From Brachyhypopomus gauderio (Eukaryota > Chordata > Actinopteri > Gymnotiformes > Hypopomidae), in assembly GCF_052324685.1 (NCBI RefSeq), contig NC_135221.1, forward strand, positions 66,001-130,000: DNA of 64,000 nt, given 5' to 3'. The notes under the pieces are model-generated. The model saw only the letters and a program-made list of their open reading frames with translations, was not told where the DNA came from and did not search any database. Positions within the stretch are counted from its first letter, which is position 1; every line of letters starts with the position of its first letter. The translations under genes and the position numbers were made by a program. This document shows, in pieces, positions 24,086 to 58,181 of the stretch.

Positions 24086-24560
24086 TGTGCAGTGGCTCCC
24101 AGGCCTGGGGGGATGTGTTCAGGTCAGTGTTTCCTAGGCCTGGGGGGGATGTGTTCAGGTCAGTAGCTCCCAGGTCTGGGGGGGGATGTGTTCAGGTCAG
24201 TGTTTCCCAGGCCTGGGGGGATGTGTTCAGGTCAGTGTTTCCCAGGCCTGGTGGAGGATGTGTTCAGGTCAGTGTTTCCCAGGCCTGGGGAGGGGGGGTG
24301 TGTTCAGGTCAGTAGCTCCCAGGTCTGGGGGGGGGGATGTGTTCAGGTCAGTGTTTCCCAGGCCTGGGGGGGGGGTGTGTTCAGGCCAGTAGCTCCCAGG
24401 TCTGGGGGGGGGGGGGGGATGTGTTCAGGTCAGTAGCTCCCAGGTCTGGGGGGAGGATGTGTTCAGGTCAGTAGCTCCCAGGTCTGGGGGGGGGGGGGGG
24501 GGGATGTGTTCAGGTCAGTGTTTCCCAGGCCTGGGGGAGGATGTGTTCAGGTCAGTGGTG
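24086..24560. repeat. 36-bp G-rich minisatellite
   Basis: About 13 copies of a unit containing GATGTGTTCAGGTCAGT, TTTCCCAGGCCTGG and a G run of 5 to 18. The G runs could form quadruplexes and are likely assembly-error prone. Confidence 0.9.
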
Positions 24561-25417
24561 GACTGTCTTTGTCAGGCTCACATAATACAGGAATGTGGGT
24601 TGAATCGTGCTTCAGTTCTTTGTGCTGACAAACTGCTGGTGTGGGAATGTTGACATTGGACACATGGTCACTGGACCGGGCTCGTCTTTGTCCTTCTGTG
24701 TTTGTATATCTGTGTGTCTCTTGCTCGTTGTGTGTGTCTGTGTTAACAACATGGCGCTCTCTCTACCTTCAGCTCAGACGTTTGTGATGTATTTGACATG
24801 CGGCCAAATGTCCTTCCTTGAATTCCAATGAAGTTGCACATGAAGCGGCCAGTGTGCTCTACTAAAGCAGGGTCAGAAGGACGGTTCTTTACCTTATTCT
24901 TTATTCAAGCAAGTATGCTAACGAGCCTTTTTCAGAAGAATCCACAGGCCTGTATGTCAATACTCCTCCTGAGTCTGAGAAGAACACTGAGATGTGAATG
25001 GGATGTTGCTGTAGGACAGTCTGATTTACTATTGGGAGTGTGTGGGACTGTCTCAGACATCTGCCGTCTGTACGCTCGTCTTTGTGAGGTACACTGAGTC
25101 AGGAAACTACACCTTCTCTGCAGCTGCAAGAAAAAGTTAACACTGCACCACCACACCCTGACACTTACGGTTTTTGGTTAGTCAAGACCATTTGTTTGCA
25201 ATTTTAGTTGGTTTTATAGACCTGGTTATGAACCTGAATTCCCTGCTGCTCAGTATCTCAAATATATCAGTATCTCACCATCACAGCCATGGTGACATCC
25301 AGTAAGCATTCAGCCTCAATCTGGATCTTGTTTTAATTCATTCATCTTGTTTCAATTATTCACATAGCTGTATTTGCATTGCTGTTGGCTATTCACTTTT
25401 TATTTCTTTTGGGGTTA

Positions 25418-25630
25418 GGAAGAGTGCACAGGGTGAGCAGCGTTTTGAGGAGTGTGCGGGGTGAGCAGGGTTTGGAAGAGTGTGCGGGGTGAGCAGGGTT
25501 TTGAGGAGTGTGTGGGTTGAGCAGGGTTTTGAGGAGTGTGTGGGGTGAGCAGGGTTTTGAGGAGTGTGTGGGGGTGAGCAGGGTTTTGAGGAGTGTGTGG
25601 GGGTGAGCAGGGTTTGGAAGAGTGTGCAAG
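25418..25630. repeat. 27-28-bp minisatellite
   Basis: About eight copies of GGGTGAGCAGGGTTTTGAGG plus AGTGTGTG. Each copy contains AGGGTGAGC, a donor-like string. Confidence 0.9.
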
Positions 25631-25815
25631 TGTTGCTATGTTGCCATACTGTGTCACAACACTACTGTGTCTTTGGTGTTGTGATCCTCGCCACACACAC
25701 TTTGTACTTTAAGTTCCTTATTTATTTCCTGTTTTGTCGATAGGTGAGTTATTGTTTCTTCGTGCTGCACTTCCACTGAATCATTTCAGTTACTCGGTTC
25801 ATCTTTTTCTTGCAG

Positions 25816-25864
25816 AATGCCAACTGCTATCTTTGTATTAGACGCCAAACAGATTGTCTACACA
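25816..25864 (+). other. Candidate alternative CYFIP2 5' UTR exon
   Basis: The 49-nt segment sits between a strong acceptor (pyrimidine tract then GCAG) and a strong donor (GTGAGT). It holds an ATG at its second base that would open a short upstream frame. There is no transcript evidence. Confidence 0.3.
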
Positions 25865-26390
25865 GTGAGTAGAGGTTTCAAGTGTTGATATCAGACGCCT
25901 CTCAGCTACATGGAAATGCTTTTTGTGCCATTTGCTCCTGTGCTATTTGGATAAACAGTGTGTTTCCTCCTGATTTTCTACGCCTCAGATGGCTGAAAGT
26001 ATCAGTAATGTAGCGATGGTTCTCCATCCAGCAGCGTGAAACCTGTGTCAAACCACCGAAGCACAGCGTTCTGCCAGCTGTCTGCCACCACTGTGCCTCT
26101 TAACTGGAGAAAACGAGCTTATGTAAACGCTTTAATGCAAAAGTTAAAGGTCATGACCTTTTCTGTTGAAATTACAGCCAAAAAAAGCCCTGCGTTTTGC
26201 TTCCCACTTCCGTGTGAAGACGTGCGTCTGACGCCCCTGTCGCCTCAGACACGCGTGTGGACGCATCTCTCCAGGCTTTGATCTCTAGTGTAACCCACGG
26301 CGTCGGTGTGACGTTTCCATGGTGAAGCCACGTTTCGCGTGACCGTTAGCCTGCGTCTCTGCGTTTCAGCCTGGGCTGTTCTGTGAGTGA

Positions 26391-44812
<18,422 letters not shown>

Positions 44813-45090
44813 ACGCCCCCCCCCCCCACCCAGTCTGCTCCCAAACCTCCTTCCCCATGACACGTCTGGGGCGGCTGGCAAACAGAAGCCCTAGAAAGGT
44901 GAAGGTCTTTTACCAGCAGACACACCTCCATGTCCAAGTTGTCTTCTCAGTCCTGAATCACCTCATCCAGATCCTGTCCTTTTAAGATTTGTTCGAGATC
45001 AGCGCTGGAGATCTTTCATGAATTCATATTTTTAAAAAAAAGATGTTTGTGGCACACAAGACAAATGTAATAAAATAGCATTTATGTTCT
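44813..45090 (+). other. CYFIP2 3' UTR with AATAAA
   Basis: The stop codon TAG ends at 44812; AATAAA follows at 45069-45074. Longer 3' UTR forms are possible. Confidence 0.6.
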
Positions 45091-45617
45091 AGTCAAAAGT
45101 AAAGAAACTACTTAAATATAACTATTTACATTACCAGAGCGGATGTGCTAGTTGATATTGTGATTTTTGTTATTTTACTTTTTTAACTCAAAAAGTCTCA
45201 TATCTAGACATGGCACTGACAACAAATGTTTTTAGTTCTTTTCCTACTTGATGATTCTTTAGTCTCTGCCCCCTTCTCTAAACCCAAAATGTTGTTTGCA
45301 AAGTATCACGTACTCCACCGAGTATCGAGGCACAAACTGAAACTGAATCGTGGACACTAAAGACTTTCATCTAGTTATTTATTTATTGACATCTGCATCA
45401 CGGTTTAGAAGTATTAGAACATTTGATTTCCCTTTTTTCTCCATTACTCTGGTTTTCCAAATAATCTTCTGTTTTCCATTGTAGATGTCACTGATGGACA
45501 AAGTGAAGTATTGAGTGTGGTACTTGTTCCTTTGAATTATGAAATTTTGTGTAAACTCAGTATTCATTCCCAAAATGAATCCTAATGTGGCCCTTAGTAC
45601 TGTGTGGGTGTCTGGAC

Positions 45618-45722
45618 TGCTGTGAGCTCCTCCAGAAGAGCTGCTGTGAGCTCCTCCAGAAGAGCTGCTGTGAGCTCCTCCAGAAGAGCTGCTGTGAGCT
45701 CCTACAGAAGAGCTGCTGTGAG
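45618..45722. repeat. 21-bp repeat, five copies
   Basis: GCTGTGAGCTCCTCCAGAAG plus A repeated five times, downstream of CYFIP2. Confidence 0.9.
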
Positions 45723-45879
45723 CTCTGACCTGCTGATGTTGGAGGCAGCGCTGAGCTGGAGGAAGTCAGAAGCCTTTTTAAATACCTCGTTATCTCCCAG
45801 TGCAGTAGGTGTACTGCACCACCCTGACCCTGGCAGGGAAGCCTTCAGGAGAGAGCACCCCCAGTATCAATAGAGCAGA

Positions 45880-46620
45880 CCTCCACCATCTCAGACCTCC
45901 ACCATCTCATAACTCCTTCATCTCAGACCTCCACCATCTCAGGCTTCCACCATCTCAACTCCTCCATCTCAGACCTCCACCATCTCAGAGCTCCTCCATC
46001 TCAGACCTTCTCCATCTCAGACCTCCACCATCTCAGAGCTCCTCCATCTCAGACCTCCACCATCTCAAGAACTCCTCCATCTCAGACCTCCACCATCTCA
46101 GAGCTCCTCCATCTCAGACCTCCACCATCTCAGAGCTCCACCATCTCAGACCTCCACCATCTCAAGAACTCCTCCATCTCAGAGCTCCTCCATCTAAGAC
46201 CTCCTCCATCTAAGACCTCCTCCATCTCAGAACTCCACCATCTCAGAGCTCCTCCATCTAAGACCTCCTCCATCTAAGACCTCCTCCATCTCAGACCTCC
46301 ACTATCTCAGACCTCCACCATCTCAAGAGCTCCTCCATCTCAGAGCTCCTCCATCTCAGACCTCCACCATCTGAAGAGCTCCTCCATCTCAGACCTCCAC
46401 CATCTCAGAGTTCCTTCATCTCAGAACTCCACCATCTCAAGAGCTCCTCCATCTCAGAGCTTCTCCATCTCAGACCTCCACCATCTCAATACCTCCTCCA
46501 TCTCAGACCTCCACCATCTTAGAGCTCCTCTATCTCAGACCTTCACCATCTCAGAGCTCCTCTATCTCAGACCTCCACCATCTCAGACCTTTTCCATCTC
46601 AGACATCCACCATCTCAGAG
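45880..46620. repeat. 16-bp minisatellite of CTCCACCATCTCAGAC
   Basis: About 45 variable copies of CTCCACCATCTCAGAC / CTCCTCCATCTCAGAG. The open frames are artefacts. Confidence 0.95.
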
Positions 46621-48534
46621 CTAAGGTTGCAGAAGCTTCGAGCTTGTCTTCATATGCCATTGATTATAGCAGTGTTAGGGAATAAAAAAATCATAATAAT
46701 CCCCATTTTGTGTGTATATAAACTCAATGATGAAACCTAAAGCTACTGTTGTGAGTGCATTATAAATTCATCTTGTTTTCTTTGTTGCATTCAGAACCTC
46801 CTGTGAATTTTTTCTTTGAGGTACCTGGTGAAGACGTCCCTTTCCCAGGGCTTTTCTCCTTAAGAAGCTTAATTTGTTAATGATAAAAAAGCAAAAAAAG
46901 AAAATTAAAAAATGGAAGTTCAACTTCTCCGGCTGTTTTTAAACCCCAGCATGGCGGGTGTAATTGTCATCCTGGATCTTATTGTGACATGAATTTTTGT
47001 TCATATTGTTGTACATGTGATCAAGTGTTTTGAATTACAAAAAGGAGAGAAGTAATAAGAAGTACAACAGATGACTACAGAAGAACTGAAAATTATGTTG
47101 TATTTCCATGAAATAAAAAAATAATCTAACTGAAATGTGACTTGGACTTTTCAATTTTTTTTTACTTCTGCTGTTCAACAAAAAGACGCAGAGACTCAAA
47201 GACCCTGTTACTGCAGTGACCACGTTTAAGACCCCGTTACTGCAGTGACCACGTTTAAGACCCTGTTACTGCCGTGACTAAGATCACATTTAAGACCCTG
47301 TTACTGCCGTGACTAAGATCACGTTTAAGACCCTATTACTGCAGTGACTAAGATCACATTTAAGTACCTTCTCAGATTACACGATTTATTATTTTGTTAT
47401 GCTCTACTTTCTTAGTTTATGCTGCAGGATTTGGTCAACACGTCCTTCATCTCCAGACGTTTCCTGTTAGTGGTGATGAGGTTAAGTTGCACTTATCTGT
47501 CTGCAAAATTTACCAGCTTTAAGTTTGGACCTTAAAGAGACAAGATTTTCCATTGTGAGAGTTTTTTTTCACATATATGCAGTTAAATATATTTTTTAAC
47601 TTCATACACTTGCTAATGTTCCTCAAGATCCATAAATGTGATTATCCGGATGGTTTTATCATAACAGACGACAGTGTACCAGCTGAGGTTCACGGGTCTG
47701 ATGTCTCCATCTCACACAGTGCGGGAGTTTGAACTGAACTTAACAGACTAATGCAAGAACGTTGTACGTTACTATTAACTAATATTGTTGAACCAAACAC
47801 GTCCATGGTAGACCAAGTTCCTAGTTCAAGCCTGTATCCACCTCGACACCAGTCCCTCGTTTTAAATACCCAACATCCCTGCCCCAAAGATCTTCTTGAT
47901 TTCGTTAGTTCAGAGTTAGTGAGTGTGTGCTACTCGGAGCAGGTTGGACTACACGTGTACCTTTACCTATAAAAACGACCCCCAGCACCGGCCCAGGTCC
48001 GTTCACCAAACAGCTGTCAGCACCACGAAGGGGGTGGACGTGATGGCGGGGGGGGGGGTGTTCTCAACCACATTATCATTAACAGGACACAAAACACGTA
48101 AATGTATTATATACTCACTGCACGAGCTAGGAACTTCTATAGTGAAAGGTTCAATATTATCATTCTGTCATCAGTACCATTAATTACAAACGATTAACGA
48201 TTATTACAAAACGATAATCCAGGACATTTGATTTGCCCATTTCTTATTATGAAAACGATTAAAAAAGCAAAACCAAAATAAAACAACAAAAGACAATAAT
48301 AAGACATCTACATTTTAAAGCTCGCTTTAACGACGATTCAACAAGTTGTTAGTATTTTAACGATTCGCCACAGTAACTCCATGAGGTGTCCAGGTGTCCG
48401 TCTGGAAGGGAATGTAGTGATTAGTCTAGAAATTGTTCTGAGGAGTCTTCAAATTAGAGGGCTACTGTGAACTGAACTGCTTTTTTCCCCAAATCATTCG
48501 TTAGGCCTAATAAATGTGTGCGCATTATAATATA

Positions 48535-48609
<75 letters not shown>

Positions 48610-49146
48610 TATAAATTAAAAAAATATTGTGTATATATAATTTTTTAAATATTTTTTTTCATTTAACATTAAATGACCTACAAGTACAAAACAAGTCCCC
48701 CTTTGCGCTACATAGTCTTGCTGAAACAGGTTTTGTATAACGTTTGTTAATAAACCTACACGTAAGTTCTTAGGACTTTGATACAAAGACGTTTTTGGTT
48801 TAAATATTTTACCGTGTGTAAATAATGTTTTAATCTACATTAATATATCAAATTTAAATCGTGATGGTGTTATTAATGTTGCCTAAACTAATTGGCCCAA
48901 CTAAAATGCAGAATTACAGTTGGAGGGAGGTCCGGGCTCGTGCACAAAGGACGGGGGAGGAAACCGAGACTGGACTCACGATTCCTCTGAGATACTCAAA
49001 CGGCTCAGGCTGAAAACTTGGGAGAAGTTGGATTTTAACCCCTTGTTTTTTCCTATTTTAATAATAAATAATAATCATAAATAATTACCGAATTTAGGCC
49101 TACGTGAAATATTTATAAATCTCCACAAGGTCCAGGAGGCTGAATA
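46621..49146. other. Intergenic CYFIP2-FOXA
   Basis: AT-rich. It holds a five-copy repeat built on GACCCTGTTACTGC at 47205-47365 and a GT tract at 48537-48606. No coding exon is supported; regulatory sequence for the FOXA gene probably lies at its right end. Confidence 0.5.
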
Positions 49147-51672
<2,526 letters not shown>

Positions 51673-51800
51673 AGACACGCTTCAGCTCTCTGACTTCCTG
51701 AAGTGACACTCGTCTGCTTACTGACTGGCCTCTCCTCTCCAAATGCTTTTTTTGTACGGTACGTTAAGTTTAAATGTTAGACAATAAACGCGTCCTCAAA
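51673..51800 (+). other. FOXA gene 3' UTR with AATAAA
   Basis: AATAAA at 51783-51788, 111 bp after the stop codon, gives a compact 3' UTR. Confidence 0.65.
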
Positions 51801-54513
51801 CAAAAGGTTGTCCTTGTCTTATTTAACATTTTATTGTCTTTTTTTGTTAAGTAAAACATTTATTTCAAAATGTTTTAGATAGTATTCACATTCCCATATT
51901 CTCAAATCCCATATTGATAAACATTACATTGTTCATGTTTTTTGCCAAAAAAAAAAAATATTATTATCTGTGACTTGAGGTGTGTCTGTAGTCAAATCAC
52001 ACTCTAACGGAGTCATTGTCTTATCTTTCATTCTAGCGTAGAAAAGTCCCATGTGCTAGCATTCATCATGGCTCTCCTAACATTCCTTACACAGTGTCTT
52101 CCACCATGTAGGCAACATACACGCCTGCATAGTGATTCAAATGAGAAATAAAAAGATGAATTAGTGCATTTTTATGTAGCATATACCATGAGTGCAAAAG
52201 AGCAAGATTACAGTATGATGTCCAGTGACTTGTACATTACATTAATCATCTAAAGTCATCGTTACCTTATTGAGATGTGGGGGAGATGATTAGAATACAT
52301 CGTACAACACAGAAAGTGTGCAGAGTCTCACACTGCTACATGCTAATGCAGGGAAGGTTATTCAAAAGGTCCTGACCTCCACCTCAGCTGCCCTAACCTT
52401 TGTGTCTTGGGTAAGCAGTATTGTATACCAGTGTATGTGAACAAAGGGATGAGACTGGCTTTAACGGTGGACCTCCCCAAAGCAGTGTCTTCAGTGCAGA
52501 CAGGAGGACACCCACAGTGATCTGAGCAGAGTCCGTGTGAGCCGCAATGTAGGCCAGACTCTCGTGAGCAAACGCCAGTCAACTCAGCTGCATACAGTCG
52601 TACGCATGGACGTGAGATGTCGATGAATTTTCCTTAGTAAACCTGTGGAGGGGTGTATGTGGATTCCACGACAGACGTCACCTGTGACTGAATTTTTATC
52701 ACATTTCTCTGCCTGAAATTCACTGTGTTGCCCTCGGTGTCTGCACTGGGGAAGGAGAGGACACCTTTAATGAGATTACGTATTTTAAACACAAAAGGGG
52801 GTAACTTTAAACCATTACAGTTACTCAAAGAGACACTAATCTGATTATAGGTAGGCTACTCAGCCAATCAGATTAAAAGATCACTATGCAAAATGACAAT
52901 GCAACAAATAAAGAAGAAAACTAGATAATCTGAACTACACGAGGGCAAAGTCTATGTGCACTATAAAACTTTAACCTAAGATGTTGCAAACATTAAAGAA
53001 CACAAATCAAGCACAAATAAAAATATATAAAGGTATATAACATTAATATAAAATACATATAAAGGAATATAATAATCTAACAGACATTTAAAGGAATACA
53101 ACATTAATGCAAAATACATATTAAGGAATATAATAATAAAAATACATATAAAGGAATATATTTATGAATATAATATTAATTTGAAAATAATTCAGGCAGA
53201 AATGAAAGGATAGACCTGTAACTACTTCTTGGCAAAATATAACCAGTTCATTTTATTATGGTAATAGTCGTAGTAATAGAGCTGAACCTTTAGATCATTT
53301 TCTGTTATATTTCTGTGTCTGAGATGCATCAGGATCAGAGCGTTTGGCTCAAAGCAGCAACTGAGTCAAAATGTCCGCCTGCCCCGTCACCTCAGAGACG
53401 TTTTGTTCCACATGTCAAAGGGAGGGCATGTGATTGGGCACAGACTGGGTTCTGCAGTGTTGCCATGACCACCGGTAGGAAAGCCTGGCCCAGTGTGGTT
53501 TACACAGTGGCAGCTTTTTTCAAATGTCCTGTCTGTCTGTGTGTCTCCACCCGCGTCCCTCTGGCTCTTTTCAGCAGGGCTAGGGTAAACATGCCTGTTC
53601 AAATAGCCATCACTCAAAGCCCACGTCAAAGCCCACGTCACCCCACCCTCACCTCCACCCACACACCCACACCACTGCCCACAGACCAGCACTCCCACTG
53701 ACCTTCTCCACCCTCCACATCTAAATACGAGAGCACTTAAACTTTTGGTACGTTTAAATTACACAATGAAGGCACCACGGCCACCTTGAGTGTCACAAAC
53801 ATGGAGAAACTCATTCAGAATTAAGCAAAACGTTCACTAATTCACTTATTCACTGCTTTTTTGTTTTTTTGCAAGAGAAAGAATCTCGATTCCTTCTTTC
53901 GAGTTGTGTGGGTCCTTCTGCCTCTCCGAGTGTCTCTGTCCTTTAATGTCTCCCATTGTGAGCTGTCCTCTGTTCTCTATCACTCGGTCTCATATCTCTC
54001 CCTTTCAAGCCTACCCACCTGTGTTTGCACGGGGACAGTTCTGCACCTCTTCCACAGCGGACCGATAAGCCTCCAGCAAATAACAGAAGAGCCCTCCACC
54101 CTCCCTCCACTTTCATCCCTTTGTCATACGCTCTGTTCATTAATCTTTCGCTCTACCCTTCTGTGTTTGCTGTGGAGGCTGTGAACCTTGCTCATATTCC
54201 AAATGCACAGAGTTATTGGTGTTTTCAAATGCACACACGGATGTGAGCATCTGGCATCGACTCATACTGCCTGAGCAGACATTTGGCCACATACTGTCAC
54301 GCTCTTATTTGTTTGTGGTGTTGATGTTTGTGTTAAAGGGCACAAAGGGATTGAACTAAAACCTTTTCCCAGCTCACCCATAGACAACTGTAAGTTTTGC
54401 ACTGTAGCTTTGCATATTGCATGTTCTTGCAAGGTACTATCATTCAAAAACTTTTTTGTTTGTTTCTAGTAAGGTTTAAGGCACACAGTTTGGCATGTTT
54501 GTTTACATTAAGG
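51801..54513. other. Intergenic, no gene recognised
   Basis: AT-rich spacer. A weak minus-strand exon-like segment at about 52630-52752 (acceptor CTTCCCCAG, ending in TPPQVY then a stop) has no partner exon I can find. Nothing else is supported. Confidence 0.4.
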
Positions 54514-57500
54514 TCATGAAGCACCCCAAAATGTCTTCAAGTTCTTAAAGCAACACAATGAGAGCGGGACGTGAACATCATCACTTCCTGGTTTCAGCGT
54601 TTCCTCTGGTTCTTCAAGCCTATAAGGAGAAATAAGAATAAAAGCAGTTAAAACAAAAATAAATTCACTGTGGCCACAAAATGAGTTGTAAGAAAAAAAC
54701 ACCTACTGGTGCTGCTGTGAGATGATCTGTGGTGTGAGAAGACCTTCATCACTGTCATCATCCTCAAACTTAGTATCATCGTTGGCAGGGTCACATGACC
54801 TTGAGTATGCAGGTGTAAGTACGACATCGTCATCATCTTCTGTGCCATCTTCTAGCTCTTGATCTTGAAGTTGTTCATCTTCTGTGTCATCTTCATATGA
54901 CTCCTTAAAACTAAGAAAACATGTCTTATCTTTACGTGCTTAGCGACAACCCGGCAGCAGCCTGTAACGGGTTGAAGAACATCCAGTCGTGAACCTGAAT
55001 CATCACGGACAGCAGATGTGAGGAACCCATGCTTATGTTCTAGCCTACCTGTCATGGATGTGTCTCCTAGGAGTTGATACAGCCTCTTCTACATCACTTC
55101 CTGTTCCTGCGGATTCACTCTCGTCTTCTTCTACATCACTTCCTGTTCCTGCGAATTCACTCTCATCCTCTTCTCCATCACTTCCTGTTCCTGCTGATTC
55201 ACTCTCGTCCTCTTCTACATCACTTCCTGTTCCTGTGGATTCACTCTCGTCCTCTTCTACATCACTTCCTGTTCCTGTGGATTCACTCTCGTCCTCTTCT
55301 ACATCACTTCCTGTTCCTGTGGATTCACTCTCATCCATTTCTACATCACTTCCTGTTCCTGCGGATTCACTCTCCTCCTCTTCTCCATCACTTCCTGCTC
55401 CTGCTGATTCTCTCTCCTCCTCTTCTCTCCTGATGGTCCACTCCCCTGTTTCACTTGCCCTCTCTCCCATTCCCTCTTCCTCCTCCTCATCATCATCCAC
55501 TTCTTCATCTTCCGCCTCCTTTTCCCTCCACGAGTGCAGCTCCTTCTCTGAGGGACACGTACCTTCACATACGCTGCTCCTCCTCTCTTCATCCTCCTCT
55601 CCCTCCGTGTCCTCTTCAGAGCTGGCTCCTCCATCCAGCCCCAAACCCCACTCTTCATCATCGAGGCTCTCTGCTACTTCCTCTTCCTCTCTGATGTCCC
55701 TCACCAGTCCATCACTCACTCTCTCCGTTGTGGGAGTGAAACCCTGAGACTGCCCTCTCTCCTCTGTCACGTCCTTCCTCGTGTATCCAATCACTCCTCT
55801 CTTCTCTTCTGCATCAGAGCTCCGTGTACATGTTCCCTGGACCCTCTCACTCTCCGATTCACTCTCTGCTTGCAGGTGTTCAGGTATCTCCACGAGTTCT
55901 TCACTTCTCACTGTGGCTTGGGTGGCTTTGAGAAGCTTCGGGGCGAACGCCTTACCAGAGTGCAGATGTTTGCTGTTGTCAGACTGGCCGTGTGAGGAGC
56001 AGGACCTGTCTGAGATGGTTCTCTGCTCTTCTGCTGACCTGTCTGAGATGGTTCTCTTCTCTTCTGCGGACCTGTCTGAGATGGTTCTCTTTTCTTCTGC
56101 TGACCTGTCTGAGATGGTTCTCTTCTCTTCTGCGGACTTGTGCGTCTGTTTTCTTCTGTTCTTCCATGTGTTTATTCTTCTGTTCTCCGTCCTCTGCTGC
56201 TGCACTTCTGAACTGAGGCTTTTTACAGCTTCCGAAACCAAAACGTTGCTCTCAGTGCTGTCCATGTGCTCATCTGCCAGACGGACTGTGGACAGAAAAC
56301 ATGTACAGAGACCCTGCGAGTGCTCGTTATGGTGGGGTAACCTCACCTGGTTATGATTATGATTAATGGCCATGATGACTGAGGTGATGTGGTTAACTGT
56401 GCCATAGTCGTTGGATTGGACTCACTTTTGTTTTCCTTAATATATGAACTTAATACCACAGGAACAGCAGGATTAACATATGAATGTATGAGCATATCAA
56501 CATATGGACACAACACTGAAGTGGAGATTGTGACTGAGGTAACCAAGCAAAAAGCAAATAAAGTTGGAGGCCATTTTGTTTGTCATTTTGTGCTGCTCTA
56601 GAATGTTATGCTAATCTTGGATAAAGCAGGATAAAGTGTCCTGGGCTTCTGAACATAACCTTACACTTATAAAATGTACAGCATGTAAGAGACACAATAA
56701 AACATTACCAATTCCAAAAAGAAAACACATAAGATACAAATTAAATCTCCCACACATGAGACTAAATTTCGCATTTGTACTGACCTGGACACATGATATT
56801 TCTGTTTATAATAGAGGCAATCTTGTCTTTATGATAAGAAGTGTGTGGGCGGGGCTGATGCATGGTGGGAGGAGCTGAGAGATGGGAGGAGTCAGGAAAC
56901 ATGGCGTTAGGACTGCCGCCTCCACCAACAGTTTGAATCTCCTCCACATGCAGTGTGCAGGTCTTCAGCTGCTGATCATTGTTCTGGATGTAGATAAACA
57001 TAGAACCCATTCTGTAGGCCTTCTGAGTGCATAACAGATCAGATTGTATTACACGTGTATACAGATCAGATCATATCAGACGTGTGTAAACAGGTCAGAT
57101 CGTATCAGACATGTAAACTACCTTGTGCAGCTCAGAGAGGCTCTTGTCTCTCTGTGTCTGGTGCCACTGAGGTACGTTCTCCTCAAGGTATCTCTCATAG
57201 TGCACCTGTCCAACGGGGTAAAGGACAAACACAAGACAACTATGTTTTATCTGACATGGGCACATATCTTGTTGGGGTGTTATACTGATATGATTCATGC
57301 TGATTTACAGTGACTCATTTCTCCCCCTTCTCAGTGACGGTGCCAGACCACAAACTGGATCTGACACCATTTTGATGACATTTTGGTGCACATTAACAGC
57401 TGAAGTGCATCTCTGAGGCAGCTTGTTAAAAGCGTATTATTGGGTAAGTACTGGGAGCAGTTCTGTGTGCCCTCCCCACCTGTATGGTGCTCATGGCTTC

Positions 57501-57638
57501 AGCGCGCACCACCAACTCCCCCAGGGTGCGTTCAGCTCTCTGAAAGTCTCGCAACAGCTTTTGGTTAGTGAGCTGTGCCTTGTGTTCTCTCTCATTCACA
57601 TCCTGCCAACGATAGCGCAGGCAGGCAGCCCTAATACT

Positions 57639-57697
<59 letters not shown>

Positions 57698-58181
57698 AAT
57701 GTTACAACAGTTATCACAATCACTGGGATTCAAACAAGGATTGTTTCAGAAATATACAAATACACATTAAATTTAGTGAAGAACACAAAAACTCAATAGT
57801 GAGACGGTAGAACATTCAAGATGGTGGATCTCAATCGCTCTCGTTCAGTCCACCGTCAATCCCGTGTAATGTCGCCCCCTTGTGGTGAAGCGATAACATT
57901 ACCGTACTCTACACACACGTTCAGTATACGTTTTCAGTTGACGTGTGAACAAATTAGAAAAATTACGAAATACTTTGGGGGGAAAACAAGATAATAAAAC
58001 GTTAGTACATTTGTTTGTCAGGATAGGAACACGATTTAGTGCGAAATGCTCGATGCAGGTGTGTACTCCGACGGTTTTAACTAGAACTACAGTAAACATT
58101 GAGTAAAGTGATTTCTTACCTTTCTATGTGACTTTCATACCCAGTTTTAGCGCCGTCACTGTCACTGCTAGTGCTCCACAT
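54514..58181 (-). CDS. Unrecognised acidic, repeat-bearing coiled-coil protein
   Basis: I do not recognise this gene. Seven minus-strand exons, 58120-58181, 57480-57636, 57122-57205, 56926-57022, 55049-56285, 54707-54910 and 54514-54619, join in phase to 648 residues. The N-terminal 130 residues look helical (REHKAQLTNQKLLRDFQRAE; VHYERYLEENVPQW) and may form a coiled coil. The spacing of the YxxxxEExxPxW motif loosely recalls small centrosomal proteins such as C3orf14/CEP15, but this is a weak resemblance. Exon 5 is 1.2 kb and acidic; it holds four copies of SAEEKRTISDR and about eight copies of a 14-residue unit (ESESTGTGSDVEED). The end is also acidic. The donor at the end of exon 4 is weak and the least certain junction. 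It is head to head with the ZDHHC24-type gene. Confidence 0.7.
55079..55415 (-). repeat. 42-bp coding minisatellite
   Basis: Eight copies of a 42-bp unit inside exon 5 of the minus-strand gene, encoding the 14-residue unit ESESTGTGSDVEED. Unit length keeps the frame, so copy-number change would lengthen or shorten the protein without breaking it. Confidence 0.9.
56030..56165 (-). repeat. 33-bp coding repeat, four copies
   Basis: Encodes SAEEKRTISDR four times in the same minus-strand exon, with one Lys to Gln change. Confidence 0.9.
57642..57694. repeat. CA microsatellite abutting an acceptor
   Basis: On the minus strand the GT tract runs straight into GCGCAG, the acceptor of exon 2 of the unrecognised gene. 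Confidence 0.9.

Larger units (their letters stand above)
22147..26369. other. CYFIP2 5' intronic region
   Basis: No coding exon is supported here. Three minisatellites are listed separately. A candidate 49-nt non-coding exon at 25816-25864 has TTTTCTTGCAG before it and ACA|GTGAGT after it. The rest is ordinary sequence. Confidence 0.5.

Noticed and set aside
52634-52828. Minus-strand exon ending in TPPQVY
   Set aside because: Has an acceptor-like CTTCCCCAG but no partner exon, no known domain and no phase support.
56341-56373. 32-nt exon encoding MAINHNHNQ in the unrecognised gene
   Set aside because: It has an acceptor and a GTGAGG donor, but the phase needed to join the next exon gives a stop codon.
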